From NCBI RefSeq assembly GCF_900105725.1, contig NZ_FNLM01000036.1, forward strand, positions 186,001 through 250,000: a DNA stretch of 64,000 nt. Direction: 5' to 3'. The notes below the pieces were generated by a model. That model searched no databases, was not told where the DNA came from, and was given only the letters and a program-made list of their open reading frames with translations. Source of the DNA: Gordonia westfalica. Its GTDB lineage: Bacteria; Actinomycetota; Actinomycetes; Mycobacteriales; Mycobacteriaceae. Both the position numbers and the translations under genes were made by a program. Positions 9,008 through 18,294 of the stretch are shown here, piece by piece. Position 1 is the stretch's first letter; each line of letters opens with the position of its first letter.

Positions 9008-9982
9008 ATGACGCGCAAGCGTCCACCCCTACACGCCGGCCCTGTCACCAAGAAGCTGAAGCCGCTTCGGCGAAAGCCGAAGCAGCTCGACGAGGAACCC
9101 CAGTTGCGCACCTTCGGCGGAAGTGGCAGTCGAGCAGTCTCGATGTCTGCGGGCCGCGGTGGGCCCGGTCGCCCTGCCACTCCCGTACCGGGTGGCTCGG
9201 CGCCCGGTCTGACCGACGAGAACGGTGACGTGGTGAGCCCGAACCGAGGCCGTTCGGTAGACGAGGGCGCGCGACAACGGGCACAGGCCATCGCGCGCAG
9301 ACTCGCACGGGCCGACCCGACTCGGCGTCGTCGTGGCCGTCGCGCGTCCGGAGGAACGCTCACATCGCTGCGATACCGCGGGGCGTCGGACGAGATCGAC
9401 CTCGATGCCACGTTGTCGGCAGTCGCCGGGAACCCCCTCCCCACTGACGACGACATCATCGTGCGCGAGCGGGTACGCCGGCGACGCTCGATAGTGCTCG
9501 TCGTCGACGTCTCGGGATCGGCGAAAGGTGAGCAGATCCGAACCGCAGCCGCCACCGTCGGCGCGATGGTGGGGCAGTTGAGCCGCGACGACGTCGCAGT
9601 CGTCGCGTTCTGGTCGGATGCCGCGCTCATCTCTACACGCACACAACGGAAATCGCCGAATCAGGTGTTGGACGAGATTCTCGAGCTGCCCACCCGGGGG
9701 CTGACCAATGTCGCCTTCGCGCTCGAAGTGGCCGAACAGCAACTGGCCGGCGTCCCGGTCGCGGACGCTCGCGTCGTGTTGCTCAGTGACTGCGTCCACA
9801 ATGCCGGCCCGGACCCGCGAATCATTGCGTCCAGGCTGCCACGACTCGACGTCCTGCTGGACACATCGGGGGAGAACGACATGGTGCTCGGTCGAGAAAT
9901 GGCAGGCCTCGGCCGAGGGCGGTGCCGGCCGGTGAATGGCCACCGTGACGTGGCCCCCGCCCTCGCCTCGATCTTCACCTGA
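9008..9982 (+). CDS. VWA-domain protein, MoxR partner
   Basis: 324 residues. A basic, low-complexity N-terminal half (RKRPPLH, then RRRRGRR) precedes a von Willebrand A domain from about residue 155. The MIDAS motif DVSGSA is near 166, with later Thr (TRGLTN) and Asp (LLSDCVH) positions present. The start is uncertain: ATG 9008 has no good ribosome site and the frame is closed upstream by the MoxR stop. The ATPase/VWA pair probably remodels a client complex; the client is not evident, the next gene being an epoxide hydrolase. Confidence 0.8.
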   Translation: MTRKRPPLHAGPVTKKLKPLRRKPKQLDEEPQLRTFGGSGSRAVSMSAGRGGPGRPATPVPGGSAPGLTDENGDVVSPNRGRSVDEGARQRAQAIARRLARADPTRRRRGRRASGGTLTSLRYRGASDEIDLDATLSAVAGNPLPTDDDIIVRERVRRRRSIVLVVDVSGSAKGEQIRTAAATVGAMVGQLSRDDVAVVAFWSDAALISTRTQRKSPNQVLDEILELPTRGLTNVAFALEVAEQQLAGVPVADARVVLLSDCVHNAGPDPRIIASRLPRLDVLLDTSGENDMVLGREMAGLGRGRCRPVNGHRDVAPALASIFT

Positions 9983-10083
9983 CTCTGGCCCTCGATGGAA
10001 CCGTGTACCGATATGGGACGTCTGAGATGACCGCGCCGAGAGTTGAATCAGTATGTGGTGGAGTGGACCGAAGGGTGAGGCTC

Positions 10084-11280
10084 ATGGATGACAGCGATCG
10101 TGTGCCGCCTGCCGAGTCCGCCACGGAGCGCACCCGGTTCGGTGGGCATCGTGCGCGCGACTCAGTGGCGTGGGATTGGAAACCGGTAGACGACATCGAC
10201 ATCGAGGATCTCAGAGAGCGAGTCGCGCGGTACCGACCCCCGGTCCTCTCCCGAGCTTCCGGATGGGGTCGGGGCGTACCCACGGACTACCTCGGCGCGC
10301 TGACGGAGCACTGGGCAGGCTCATTCGATTGGCGTGTCCCCGAAGTGCGTATTCGTTCGTACCCGTGGACCCGTGTACACATCGACGGCGAACCGGTCAC
10401 CGCGATACACCAGCGCTCGATCGATCCCGACGCGCCGGTGGTGGTCTTGCTTCACGGATGGCCAGACTCCTTCCTTCGGTTCGAACGCGTGCTTCCGCTG
10501 CTCTCGGACGTCCACGTCGTCGTTCCTTGCCTCACTGGGTACCCGGGTGCGGTGACAGCGGGGATACAACCAGCCACTCCGAGGGTGATGGCCCGCCAGG
10601 TGGCCGGACTGATCGAAGCACTGGGGTATGAGCGGTACGTGGTCTCGGGTGGTGACGTCGGTAGCGTTGTGGCTACCCATATGGCGAGAGCACATGGTGA
10701 TTCGGTTTCTGCTCTGCACCTGACCGACCTGCCGGCATTACGGGTTTCCCCGGATCTGCGAGGGGATCTCACCGAACGCGAGCAGCGGTACTATCGCGAT
10801 GCTCGTCGGTGGCGCGCAACGGAAGGTGGCTACCGTCTCCTGCAGGCGACGAAGCCCCACACCCTCGCGCGGGCACTGTCGGACTCGCCGGTGGGCCTGG
10901 CCGCCTGGATGATCGAGAAGCTGATCGGTTGGTCAGATTCTCGAGGTGAGAACGGGTTTGCGTTCGACCGCGACGACCTGCTCACGTGGGTGAGTCTGTA
11001 CTGGTACACCGGTGCGATAGGAACGTCGTTCGATCCGTACTCCGCCGCGCCCCTGGATGTCGGCTTCGTCGACACCCCCACCGCCGTCAGCATGTTCCGT
11101 CATGAAATTCTTCCGCCGGGCCCAGACCTCTTCCGGCGCTTCTACGATGTGCGATCCTGGACCGAGTACGACGTCGGTGGTCACTTCGCGGCCTGGGAGC
11201 GGCCGGCAGAGTTTGTCGTGGGACTACGCAACGCCTTGGTCCTCGCTGAGGGCGTCAGGCGTGGAACGACGGACACTTGA
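10084..11280 (+). CDS. Epoxide hydrolase (EHN plus alpha/beta hydrolase)
   Basis: 398 residues. An EHN-type N-terminal domain (DIDIEDLRERVARYR, WRVPEVRIRSYPWTRVHIDG) is followed by an alpha/beta hydrolase core with HGWPDSF near residue 124 and the nucleophile elbow GGDVGS near 192, where Asp is the expected nucleophile. The late catalytic His lies in GGHFAAWE near 376. Length and order match microsomal-type epoxide hydrolases. I start at ATG 10084 (GAAGGGTGAGG upstream); ATG 10027 is an alternative. It hydrolyses an epoxide to a diol and is unrelated to the limonene epoxide hydrolase at 46.5 kb, so the island has two different epoxide-opening enzymes. Confidence 0.87.
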   Translation: MDDSDRVPPAESATERTRFGGHRARDSVAWDWKPVDDIDIEDLRERVARYRPPVLSRASGWGRGVPTDYLGALTEHWAGSFDWRVPEVRIRSYPWTRVHIDGEPVTAIHQRSIDPDAPVVVLLHGWPDSFLRFERVLPLLSDVHVVVPCLTGYPGAVTAGIQPATPRVMARQVAGLIEALGYERYVVSGGDVGSVVATHMARAHGDSVSALHLTDLPALRVSPDLRGDLTEREQRYYRDARRWRATEGGYRLLQATKPHTLARALSDSPVGLAAWMIEKLIGWSDSRGENGFAFDRDDLLTWVSLYWYTGAIGTSFDPYSAAPLDVGFVDTPTAVSMFRHEILPPGPDLFRRFYDVRSWTEYDVGGHFAAWERPAEFVVGLRNALVLAEGVRRGTTDT

Positions 11281-11299
11281 TCTCGAGGAGTTCACCTGA

Positions 11300-11324
11300 C
11301 CGGCGGCCACTGAAACACCGCCGG
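11300..11324. terminator. Possible hairpin terminator
   Basis: Short stem CCGGCGG / CCGCCGG between the convergent epoxide hydrolase and mceG genes. Confidence 0.45.
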
Positions 11325-11360
11325 CGCCCGGTGGGCCCACCACGACGGGCTTCGATGCGA

Positions 11361-12389
11361 TCACGCCATCACAACGGCTGCCGCGTCCCGGTGCGATCGG
11401 AGCCGGTCGTCCTGTTCCTGGCTGCGGCGGATCGCCTGCTGGGCGTTCTGGGGCAGGTCGGGCAACATCGCGTGCACGCGCTCACGGTGCCGGGCGATCG
11501 CCTTGCGTTCGGGCATACCGGGATTGGGCTGCACCTGCGGGATGATCTCGGTGAAGTCCTCCTTGGTACCACCACCGGAAATACCCGCCGCCGCCATCGC
11601 CGCCTCCTGGGCGACAAGGGCCTCGTCCTTCTCCTCGGACATACCGATCGGACCGAACCGATCACCGGAGAGGAACTGCTTGACCACCGGCTGCTCCGAG
11701 GTCAACAACTGCTCCCGCGGACCGAACATCACCAACTCCTTGCGGAACAACATGCCGATGTTGTCCGGAATCGTCCGCGCGATGTTGATGTTGTGCGTCA
11801 CGATCAGGATCGTCGCATCGATCTGGGCATTGATGTCGATCAACAACTGCGAGATATAGGCGGTACGCACCGGATCCAGACCCGAGTCCGGCTCGTCACA
11901 CAGAATGATCTGCGGATCCAAAATCAGCGCACGCGCCAGACCGGCACGCTTGCGCATACCACCGGAGATCTCACCCGGGAGTTTGTCCTCGGCACCGGTC
12001 AGACCGACGAGGTCGATCTTCTCCATCACGATGTCGCGGACCTCGTTCTCCTTCTTCTTCGTGTGCTCACGAAGCGGGAACGCGATGTTGTCGAACAAAC
12101 TCATCGACCCGAACAACGCACCATCCTGGAACAACACACCGAACAGCTTGCGGATCTCGTAGAGCTCCTTGGCCGAACACTGCGTGATGTCGGTGCCATC
12201 GATGATCACCGACCCCTGCTCCGGATGCAGCAGACCGATCAAGGTCTTCAAGAACACCGACTTACCGGTACCCGACGGCCCCAGCAGCGCCGACACCTCA
12301 CCCGCCGGCAGGGTCAGAGAGACATCACGCCAAATGTTCTGCGAACCAAACGACTTCGTCAGATTCTCAACACTGACCTCGACACCCAT
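11361..12389 (-). CDS. mceG: MceG/Mkl ATPase of Mce importers
   Basis: 342-residue ABC ATPase that energises Mce lipid importers from the cytoplasmic side. Walker A GPSGTGKS near residue 36, signature ISGGMRKR near 142, Walker B IILCDEPDSGLD near 160 and an H-loop histidine (IVTHN) are all present. The C-terminal extension after residue 250, ending in a basic region, is typical of actinobacterial MceG. ATG 12389 follows GGAGG. It is separate from the mce operon 8 kb away but in the same island, which is unusual since MceG is generally encoded away from mce operons. Confidence 0.92.
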   Translation of the reverse strand: MGVEVSVENLTKSFGSQNIWRDVSLTLPAGEVSALLGPSGTGKSVFLKTLIGLLHPEQGSVIIDGTDITQCSAKELYEIRKLFGVLFQDGALFGSMSLFDNIAFPLREHTKKKENEVRDIVMEKIDLVGLTGAEDKLPGEISGGMRKRAGLARALILDPQIILCDEPDSGLDPVRTAYISQLLIDINAQIDATILIVTHNINIARTIPDNIGMLFRKELVMFGPREQLLTSEQPVVKQFLSGDRFGPIGMSEEKDEALVAQEAAMAAAGISGGGTKEDFTEIIPQVQPNPGMPERKAIARHRERVHAMLPDLPQNAQQAIRRSQEQDDRLRSHRDAAAVVMA

Positions 12390-12769
12390 GATTGAACCTC
12401 CGTCGATCGGGAGTACGGTAGCCGCAGCGCGATGAGCGTACAAAGACGCCGGCGCGCAACAATGCGTCCGGACGAAAGTAGCAGCTGCTGGGGCGGCCCG
12501 GAAGAGGCGTCACTCGGCGCCCAGGCATCCCGGTGATCGGCGAATATGCTGTTCACACTCCATATCTGCAGTTTCTCGCAGCAAATGCGTGTCGCTATCT
12601 GCCTCCGGCTCGGGGGCCAGAATCACCCGCCGTGGTGACGCGCGGAGACCTCGGTCGGACGAGACTCATCACGGGATCTCGATCTCCACGGAGTGGTCGC
12701 CACACGCGGCGCCGCCGGCGCTGGGGATCGAGATCGTGTCGGCCTGTACCAGCGAACGGAGTGTCCGTG
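12390..12769. promoter_or_regulatory. Divergent mceG / ferredoxin reductase region
   Basis: 380 bp holding both promoters. A 13-bp inverted repeat (GATCTCGATCTCC at 12675-12687, GGGGATCGAGATC at 12723-12735, one mismatch, 35-nt spacing) lies 35-95 bp before the reductase start and could be an operator or an mRNA hairpin. A weak CCC..CGGTGAT sequence is at 12520-12537. The open reading extension upstream of 12770 has no ribosome site and looks non-coding. Confidence 0.45.
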
Positions 12770-14020
12770 ATGCAGAATTCACCAATGGCGTCGGAGCGCC
12801 CGCTCGTCGTCGTCGGAGCCGGGCACGGAGGTGCCAATCTGGTTGCGCTGCTCAGGCAGGACGGGTTCGCAGGCGAGATCGTGATGTTCGGGGATGAGGA
12901 GCACACGCCCTACCACCGGCCGCCGCTGTCCAAGAAGTTCATGGACGACGACTCACTGCAGCAACACCTGCGTCCGCCGGACTTCTACCGGGAGAACGCA
13001 ATCGCCCTTCGGCTCGGTTCAGTCGTGTCGTCGATCGACCCTGCGGGGAGAACGGTCACCACCTCAGCCGGCGAACGCGTCGCTTACGAGTATCTCGTGC
13101 TCGCCACCGGTTCGCGCCCTCGTTCGTTGACGATACCCGGGACCGATGGGTCGGGAGTCCTGTCGCTGCGTACCCTTGACGACGCGGGTCACCTGCGTCG
13201 AGCCATAGAGCGTGGTGGCCGGTTGGTCATCGTTGGCGGCGGGTACATCGGCCTTGAGGTCGCCGCACACGCACGCACCCACGGGATCGAGGTGACGATC
13301 CTCGAGCGAGAAGCCCGCGTGCTCGCTCGTGTTGCCAGCCCCGGCTTTTCCGATTTCCTGACCGGCCGCCACCGGGCTCAGGGCATCGACATCCGTACCG
13401 CGGTTGACGTCGTCGAGTTCGTGGAGAAGTCCGGCTCGGTTGTCGGGGTCGACCTGGCCGGCGGTGAGCGCATCGAGTGCGACTCGGTGCTCGTCGGGGT
13501 GGGGGCGGTTGCGAACGACGACATTGCCCGCGAAGCCGGAATCGCCTGCCAGGGAGGTATTCTGGTGGACGACCGCGGCCGCACGAACCGGCCCGGCATT
13601 TATGCGATCGGTGATGTCACCTGCCGACCACTCGGGGATGGGTTCTTTCGGTTCGAGAGCATTCCGAGTGCTCTGGAGCAGGCGAAGAACGTTGCCGCGC
13701 ACATCGTCGGATCGCCCGCGCCGCGCCAGGAGGTCCCGTGGTTCTGGTCGGATCAGTTCGATTTGAAACTGAAGATCGCCGGCCACGTCCACCAGGGGAT
13801 TCACGCAGTTCGGCGCGGTGACGAGGCCGACGGGAAGGTCGGGATCTTTCACCTCGATGCCGCCGACCGGGTGGCCGCCGCCGAGACGGCCAATGCCCCG
13901 GCACTTTTCATGGCAGCGAAGAAGTTCATCGCCAGCAGTGCAGTGCTGAACCCGCAGCGATTGGCCGATACCGGGTACGATCTGCGGGACTGTGTGGTTC
14001 ACGGGAACAGGCGGGAGTGA
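12770..14020 (+). CDS. NADH:ferredoxin reductase, P450 module 1
   Basis: FAD-dependent reductase of 416 residues that passes electrons from NADH to a [2Fe-2S] ferredoxin for the P450. The FAD motif VVVGAGHGG is near residue 14, the NAD motif VGGGYIGLE near 155, and the second FAD motif YAIGDVTCRP near 280. The C-terminal region ([16 protein letters not shown]) is typical of putidaredoxin/terpredoxin reductases. ATG 12770 follows GAACGGAG. It resembles the reductase at 54.3-55.6 kb throughout. It ends 21 bp from the convergent LuxR gene. Confidence 0.9.
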   Translation: MQNSPMASERPLVVVGAGHGGANLVALLRQDGFAGEIVMFGDEEHTPYHRPPLSKKFMDDDSLQQHLRPPDFYRENAIALRLGSVVSSIDPAGRTVTTSAGERVAYEYLVLATGSRPRSLTIPGTDGSGVLSLRTLDDAGHLRRAIERGGRLVIVGGGYIGLEVAAHARTHGIEVTILEREARVLARVASPGFSDFLTGRHRAQGIDIRTAVDVVEFVEKSGSVVGVDLAGGERIECDSVLVGVGAVANDDIAREAGIACQGGILVDDRGRTNRPGIYAIGDVTCRPLGDGFFRFESIPSALEQAKNVAAHIVGSPAPRQEVPWFWSDQFDLKLKIAGHVHQGIHAVRRGDEADGKVGIFHLDAADRVAAAETANAPALFMAAKKFIASSAVLNPQRLADTGYDLRDCVVHGNRRE

Positions 14021-14041
14021 CCCCTGGAGACCCTGTGTCGT

Positions 14042-15121
14042 TCAACCCTTGTCGAGGTAGAGCGAAATCGCCTCGGATCGGTTGACGGCGCCGATCTTTC
14101 GCAACACCTTCTTCACGTGTGACTTGACCGTCTCGATCCCGATGAAGAGGCGGTCGGCGATCTCTGCATTGGACAACCCCTGCGCGATGAGGCGCATGAC
14201 CTCGGTCTCCCGGCTCGTGAGGCAGTTCTCGATCTGGAGGTTGACGGCCGGGACGGCCAGCGGCGGTGGATGTACCTCCGACGGGACTTCGGCACCGATG
14301 TCGAAGTCGTCGGCGGTGACCCGGCTGGCGTCCTCGACGATGGTCTCGGCGGCTCGTCGAACCGCGGCATGGTGAGCGATGGCGATATCGGACCAGACAT
14401 CGCGCGAGAATGCGGCACTCGCGGCACCCTGGTAAGCCCCCAGGCATCGTAGATCGTCGTCATCGATCGCAAGAGGTGCCGCCGGAACGACGTGGACGAC
14501 GGCAGACACCGACGACGACATCAGGACCGGCGCGACCGCGTATGCCCTGGTGGCGAGCAGCTCTGCCATCCTCGGATCGGCGTCAGCACTCTCGACTCGC
14601 CGGGGCCCGCCGGCTGTCGTGATACACGTCTGTTCGGCTGAGTCCTCCGCGACCTCGACCCGCAGGTCCCCGGCGAACTCGATGGATTCGACTCCGTCGC
14701 CGGTGGCCGTCGCCTGGTGCGTTGGCCGGAGCGCGCCGTCGCACACCCCGGAGAACACCGCACGCCCGAACCCCGCGGTCGAGACCAGCTCCTCGCACAG
14801 CACCCGTGTCATCGTCCGATCGTCCACTCCGCTGAGCCGGCGGAGCGAGGACGGCAGCGCCTGCATCGTGGCGGTGCGTCGTTCGACGAAGAACTTGTGC
14901 AGCGTCAGTTGCAGCGACAGTGATCGCGAGATCAGGGTGGCATCGACAACGGCGGTTCGCGAATCCACCCGTACGGCAAACTCGGTCGTGTGCCGGGCGT
15001 CGCGCAGCACCGACTGCAGAGACATCGGCTCGGACGCCGGTGGCAGATCCAGCAATGCGCGGAGCTGCCGGTCGAGATCAGATAACGCGTGACCGGCCCG
15101 ACCGGCGCTCGCGGAATTCAT
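14042..15121 (-). CDS. LuxR-family regulator B of module 1
   Basis: 359 residues. The C-terminal LuxR/GerE helix-turn-helix (LTSRETEVMRLIAQGLSNAEIAD and FIGIETVKSHVKKVLRKIG, residues about 290-350) is clear. The N-terminal part is a helical and GAF-like sensory region without a receiver Asp motif, so it probably senses a ligand, not a kinase. Its ATG overlaps the stop of the upstream regulator (ATGA), which implies coupled translation and perhaps a heteromeric pair. The same tandem arrangement recurs in module 2 at 57.5-59.1 kb. Confidence 0.85.
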   Translation of the reverse strand: MNSASAGRAGHALSDLDRQLRALLDLPPASEPMSLQSVLRDARHTTEFAVRVDSRTAVVDATLISRSLSLQLTLHKFFVERRTATMQALPSSLRRLSGVDDRTMTRVLCEELVSTAGFGRAVFSGVCDGALRPTHQATATGDGVESIEFAGDLRVEVAEDSAEQTCITTAGGPRRVESADADPRMAELLATRAYAVAPVLMSSSVSAVVHVVPAAPLAIDDDDLRCLGAYQGAASAAFSRDVWSDIAIAHHAAVRRAAETIVEDASRVTADDFDIGAEVPSEVHPPPLAVPAVNLQIENCLTSRETEVMRLIAQGLSNAEIADRLFIGIETVKSHVKKVLRKIGAVNRSEAISLYLDKG

Positions 15122-16296
15122 GCCCCGTGGATGGACGACTGGTGGGTGAGTTGCGCGAAGCGTGCGACGGCCGCTGACCGCGTCGTGGTGCCCAGCTTCT
15201 TCGAGATCTGCTTCAGGTGGGACTTCACGGTTTCCTCGGAGATCACCAGGGCCCGGGCGATCTGAGCATTTGTTGCGCCGGTGCTGATGTGGGCCAGAAC
15301 CTCTCGCTCGCGAGGCGTCAAAAACGCAGGTGCGCCGGCCGCCTTGTCCGGCAGTGCGCCGAGGTCCGGCACAGACCTCTCCGCCGTGGCAGGCCGCCGG
15401 TGGGGGAACGTCGCTGCCTCGCCCAGGTGCGAGACTATGTCCCCGAACACACGGTCGACGTGTGCGGCGCTGATCTCGAGTCGCTCCTGGAGCTTGGCGC
15501 GCTCGAGGACCGAGGAGAGGCATTCGCCCAGGGCGCTGACGACGGTGAGATCTCCCGCGCACACTTCCGAGCGGCCCTGTGGACGATCGGCGTGCAGGAT
15601 GCCGATCGTGCGACCCCGCGAGACGATCGGTGCGGCGACGTACCCGTCCGAGCGGGACACCGCGACGAGTTCTTTGAAGGTCCGTCTGTCGTTCGTCGCG
15701 CGTTCGGTCATCGTCGACGTGCGGGTTCTGACGATCTCGGTCTCGAGCGGCGCGTGAGACAACGGGATGTGTGCGCCGTGGACGTAGTCCAGAAAGGTGT
15801 TGTTCTCCGGGCTGTCATCACTCTCGATGTGCAGATGACGAGGGACCCACACGGCGGACCGGATGGAGGAGATCATCGCCCGGCCGAAGGACAGATCGCG
15901 ACACATCCGCACCGGGATGTCGGCAACGATCTGATCGGTAGCCGAGTCGAGCAGGTCTTCGATGACCTTACGAACATGGCCGAGGGCGTGTGCGGTCCGT
16001 TGCGATTCGCGCGCGAGGAGCGCGGACTGGTCGTTGTGGACGTCGAACAGCAGCCGACATGCATCGACGCGTCGTCCGTCAGCTATCTCCGGTCGGGTCA
16101 CGAACCGTTCCAGACCGGTGCGGACGGCGTTCAGCATCTCCGCCAGATCGGATGTCGGTTCCGGCGGTGGCGGACCGAGGAAGTCCAACCCGTCGTGCAC
16201 GTGGTCCCAAGCGCGATCGATCAGCCAGGTGTCACTCCGAACCCCGGAACCGGCCACATCAGACGTTGTCTGATTCGGAGCCGAGCAGTCGCCCAT
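15118..16296 (-). CDS. LuxR-family regulator A of module 1
   Basis: 392 residues with a GAF-like centre (VAAPIVSRGRTIGILHADRP, residues about 225-245) and a C-terminal LuxR helix-turn-helix (LTPREREVLAHISTGATNAQIAR, SEETVKSHLKQISKKLG). ATG 16296 follows AGGGAAGGGGGG. It is divergent from the aldehyde dehydrogenase gene across 314 bp that contain both recurrent motifs, and is followed with ATGA overlap by regulator B. Likely controls the divergent P450 module genes; the ligand is probably a terpene or its oxidation product (inference). Confidence 0.85.
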   Translation of the reverse strand: MGDCSAPNQTTSDVAGSGVRSDTWLIDRAWDHVHDGLDFLGPPPPEPTSDLAEMLNAVRTGLERFVTRPEIADGRRVDACRLLFDVHNDQSALLARESQRTAHALGHVRKVIEDLLDSATDQIVADIPVRMCRDLSFGRAMISSIRSAVWVPRHLHIESDDSPENNTFLDYVHGAHIPLSHAPLETEIVRTRTSTMTERATNDRRTFKELVAVSRSDGYVAAPIVSRGRTIGILHADRPQGRSEVCAGDLTVVSALGECLSSVLERAKLQERLEISAAHVDRVFGDIVSHLGEAATFPHRRPATAERSVPDLGALPDKAAGAPAFLTPREREVLAHISTGATNAQIARALVISEETVKSHLKQISKKLGTTTRSAAVARFAQLTHQSSIHGA

Positions 16297-16368
16297 GGCC
16301 CCCCTTCCCTCTGAGATGTACGTCACTCCGAAGAACCATGGTGCCCTACGACTCACTTTCGGGTCAAA

Positions 16369-16379
16369 TGGTTAGACCA
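16369..16379. promoter_or_regulatory. Palindrome of the [AT]GGTNNNACC[AT] type
   Basis: TGGTTAGACCA, perfect 4-bp arms around 3 bases, between regulator A and the aldehyde dehydrogenase. One of six similar sites in the island. Confidence 0.5.
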
Positions 16380-16397
16380 ACGAAGGGGTGGCGACTC

Positions 16398-16416
16398 ACC
16401 CTGGCTCGGGGGTGAT
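16398..16416 (+). promoter_or_regulatory. CCC(N)GGGTGAT motif, aldehyde dehydrogenase 1 promoter
   Basis: ACCCTGGCTCGGGGGTGAT, a copy of the motif shared by the P450 module promoters, here about 195 bp before the aldehyde dehydrogenase start and 100 bp before regulator A. Confidence 0.55.
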
Positions 16417-16610
16417 CGGGGGGTGTTGGAGGGAATCGTCCCGAGAATCCTCGTCACCGCCAGGCTGGGGTTCCTAGTGTCGGACGGTGTCGGCGAGTCC
16501 AGGAGGACGCTGAGCTGCAGGGACCGCGCCGACTCCACAGGCGTAATCGGCGGGTGTACTCCCGCCCGCCCTGCCGGCAGATCGTCGGACCGAGGACTAA
16601 AGGATCACGC

Positions 16611-18062
16611 ATGACTAATGCAACAGAACACGACAGCTTGTTCGTGGGCGGGGAATGGCGGTCACCGGCGGGTACCGGTCGAATCACGGTGGTGTCGCCG
16701 AACACCGAGGAGGGGTTGGGCTCGGTGCCCGAGGGCACCGAGCCCGACATCGACGCCGCGGTCTCCGCGGCACGTGCCGCATTCGCCGATCCGAACGGCT
16801 GGGGCGGATGGAGTGCCGGGGCACGCGCCGACGCGATGGAGCGACTCGCCGACGAGTTGGACAAGCGATCCGAGGACATCGCGCGGGCGGTCAGCAGCCA
16901 GAACGGGATGCCGATCGCGGTCGCGCAGCAGTTGGAGGCGGTGTTCCCGCAACTGTTGCTGCGTTACTACGCCGGCCTGGCCCGCGAGTACCCGTTCGAG
17001 GAGACCCGGCCCGGTTTGCTGGGCGGGTCGACGCTGGTGACCTCGGAACCGATCGGCGTCGTCGGTGCGATCGTGCCGTGGAACTTCCCGCAGGCCCTGG
17101 CCGCTTTCAAGTACGCGCCCGGACTCGCGGCAGGTGCGACCTTCGTCATGAAGCCGTCCCCGGAGACAGTCTTCGACAGCTTCATCCTCGCCGACGCCGT
17201 TGCCGCTGCCGGCATTCCTGAGGGCGTCATCAACATCGTCCCGGGAGGTCGGGAACTCGGTGCCTACCTGGTGTCGCACCCGGGGATCGACAAGGTGGCG
17301 TTCACCGGGTCGACCGCTGCGGGTCGGAGTATTGCGGAAACTTGTGGTCGGCTGCTGCGTCCGGTCACTCTCGAGCTCGGCGGGAAGTCGGCGGCCATCA
17401 TCCTCGACGACGCTGATCTCGACCTGAGCAAGATCGGTGAGCAGCTCTTTGGTTCCACTCTGCTCAACAACGGGCAGACATGCTTCCTGGGAACGCGAAT
17501 CCTTGCGCCCAGCAACCGATATGACGAGGTTGTCGAGACGCTCACCGGATTGGCCGCCTCGCTACAGGTGGGCGATGCCCTCGACCCGACCACTCAGATC
17601 GGGCCGATGGCGACGTCGCGTCAACGCGACCGGGTCGAGTCCTACATCGCCAAGGGCAAGGGCGACGGAGCGCGACTGACCACCGGTGGCGGACGTCCCG
17701 AGGCCGCCGATCGCGGGTGGTTCGTCGAACCGACGGTCTTCGCCGACGTCGACAACAATCACGCCATCGCCCAGGAGGAGATCTTCGGTCCGGTGCTCTC
17801 GGTCATCTCCTACGACGGCGACGACGAGGCGGTGGCGATCGCGAACGCCAGCGACTACGGACTCGGCGGCTCGGTGTGGACCTCCGATCACGACCGCGGT
17901 GTTGCCCTCGCGCGCCGGATCGCTTCGGGCACATTGGGAATCAACAGCTACCTCCCGGACCCCACGGCGCCGTTCGGCGGAATCAAGGCGTCGGGGCTGG
18001 GGCGTGAACTCGGGCCGGAAGGACTCGCTGCCTACTTGGTGCCCAAGTCGATCTATCTGTGA
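16611..18062 (+). CDS. NAD-dependent aldehyde dehydrogenase 1
   Basis: 483 residues, full length for the ALDH superfamily. Seen are PWNFPQ near residue 160, the FTGSTAAGR loop near 230, the catalytic Glu in LELGGKSA near 255, the catalytic Cys in [11 protein letters not shown] near 288, and EEIFGPVLS near 385. Oxidises an aldehyde to the acid that a CoA ligase can use. ATG 16611 follows AAAGGATC. It is divergent from the LuxR pair and followed by a strong terminator, then the P450. A more diverged paralogue lies at 59.2-60.6 kb. Confidence 0.9.
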   Translation: MTNATEHDSLFVGGEWRSPAGTGRITVVSPNTEEGLGSVPEGTEPDIDAAVSAARAAFADPNGWGGWSAGARADAMERLADELDKRSEDIARAVSSQNGMPIAVAQQLEAVFPQLLLRYYAGLAREYPFEETRPGLLGGSTLVTSEPIGVVGAIVPWNFPQALAAFKYAPGLAAGATFVMKPSPETVFDSFILADAVAAAGIPEGVINIVPGGRELGAYLVSHPGIDKVAFTGSTAAGRSIAETCGRLLRPVTLELGGKSAAIILDDADLDLSKIGEQLFGSTLLNNGQTCFLGTRILAPSNRYDEVVETLTGLAASLQVGDALDPTTQIGPMATSRQRDRVESYIAKGKGDGARLTTGGGRPEAADRGWFVEPTVFADVDNNHAIAQEEIFGPVLSVISYDGDDEAVAIANASDYGLGGSVWTSDHDRGVALARRIASGTLGINSYLPDPTAPFGGIKASGLGRELGPEGLAAYLVPKSIYL

Positions 18063-18095
18063 CACGTCTGACTCCCAGCCGTGTCCGAAACCCAG

Positions 18096-18129
18096 CGGTC
18101 GGCGCATCGTCTCGACGATGCGCCGACCG
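18096..18129. terminator. Hairpin terminator after aldehyde dehydrogenase 1
   Basis: Perfect 16-bp stem CGGTCGGCGCATCGTC / GACGATGCGCCGACCG with a 2-nt loop. It separates aldehyde dehydrogenase from P450 transcription. Confidence 0.8.
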
Positions 18130-18200
18130 TCGGCATTGTGCACTCATCCGACGACCGCGCTGCGGTGGTCACCGGTCCCTCTCCGAGGGACCCCAAAGTA

Positions 18201-18218
18201 CCCAGCAGGGGTGATGTG
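18201..18218 (+). promoter_or_regulatory. CCC(N)GGGTGAT motif, P450-1 promoter
   Basis: CCCAGCAGGGGTGATGTG, 77 bp before the P450 ATG; best-formed copy of the shared motif. A further imperfect palindrome (CCAGTCCCGTTCTGGCCAG) lies directly downstream. Confidence 0.65.
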
Positions 18219-18294
18219 TACCAGTCCCGTTCTGGCCAGACTGGTGTCAGGGACTCCTGCCCCTGAATCTTTCGACAGCTCAAGAGGAGTAGGC

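Noticed and set aside
11277..12395. Long plus-strand open frame of 372 codons
   Set aside because: Lies wholly opposite mceG, whose Walker and signature motifs are unmistakable; the plus frame has no recognisable domain and is a GC-rich shadow.
12533..12769. N-terminal extension of the ferredoxin reductase
   Set aside because: Arg/Pro-rich, no ribosome site, and the FAD motif is already at the normal distance from ATG 12770.
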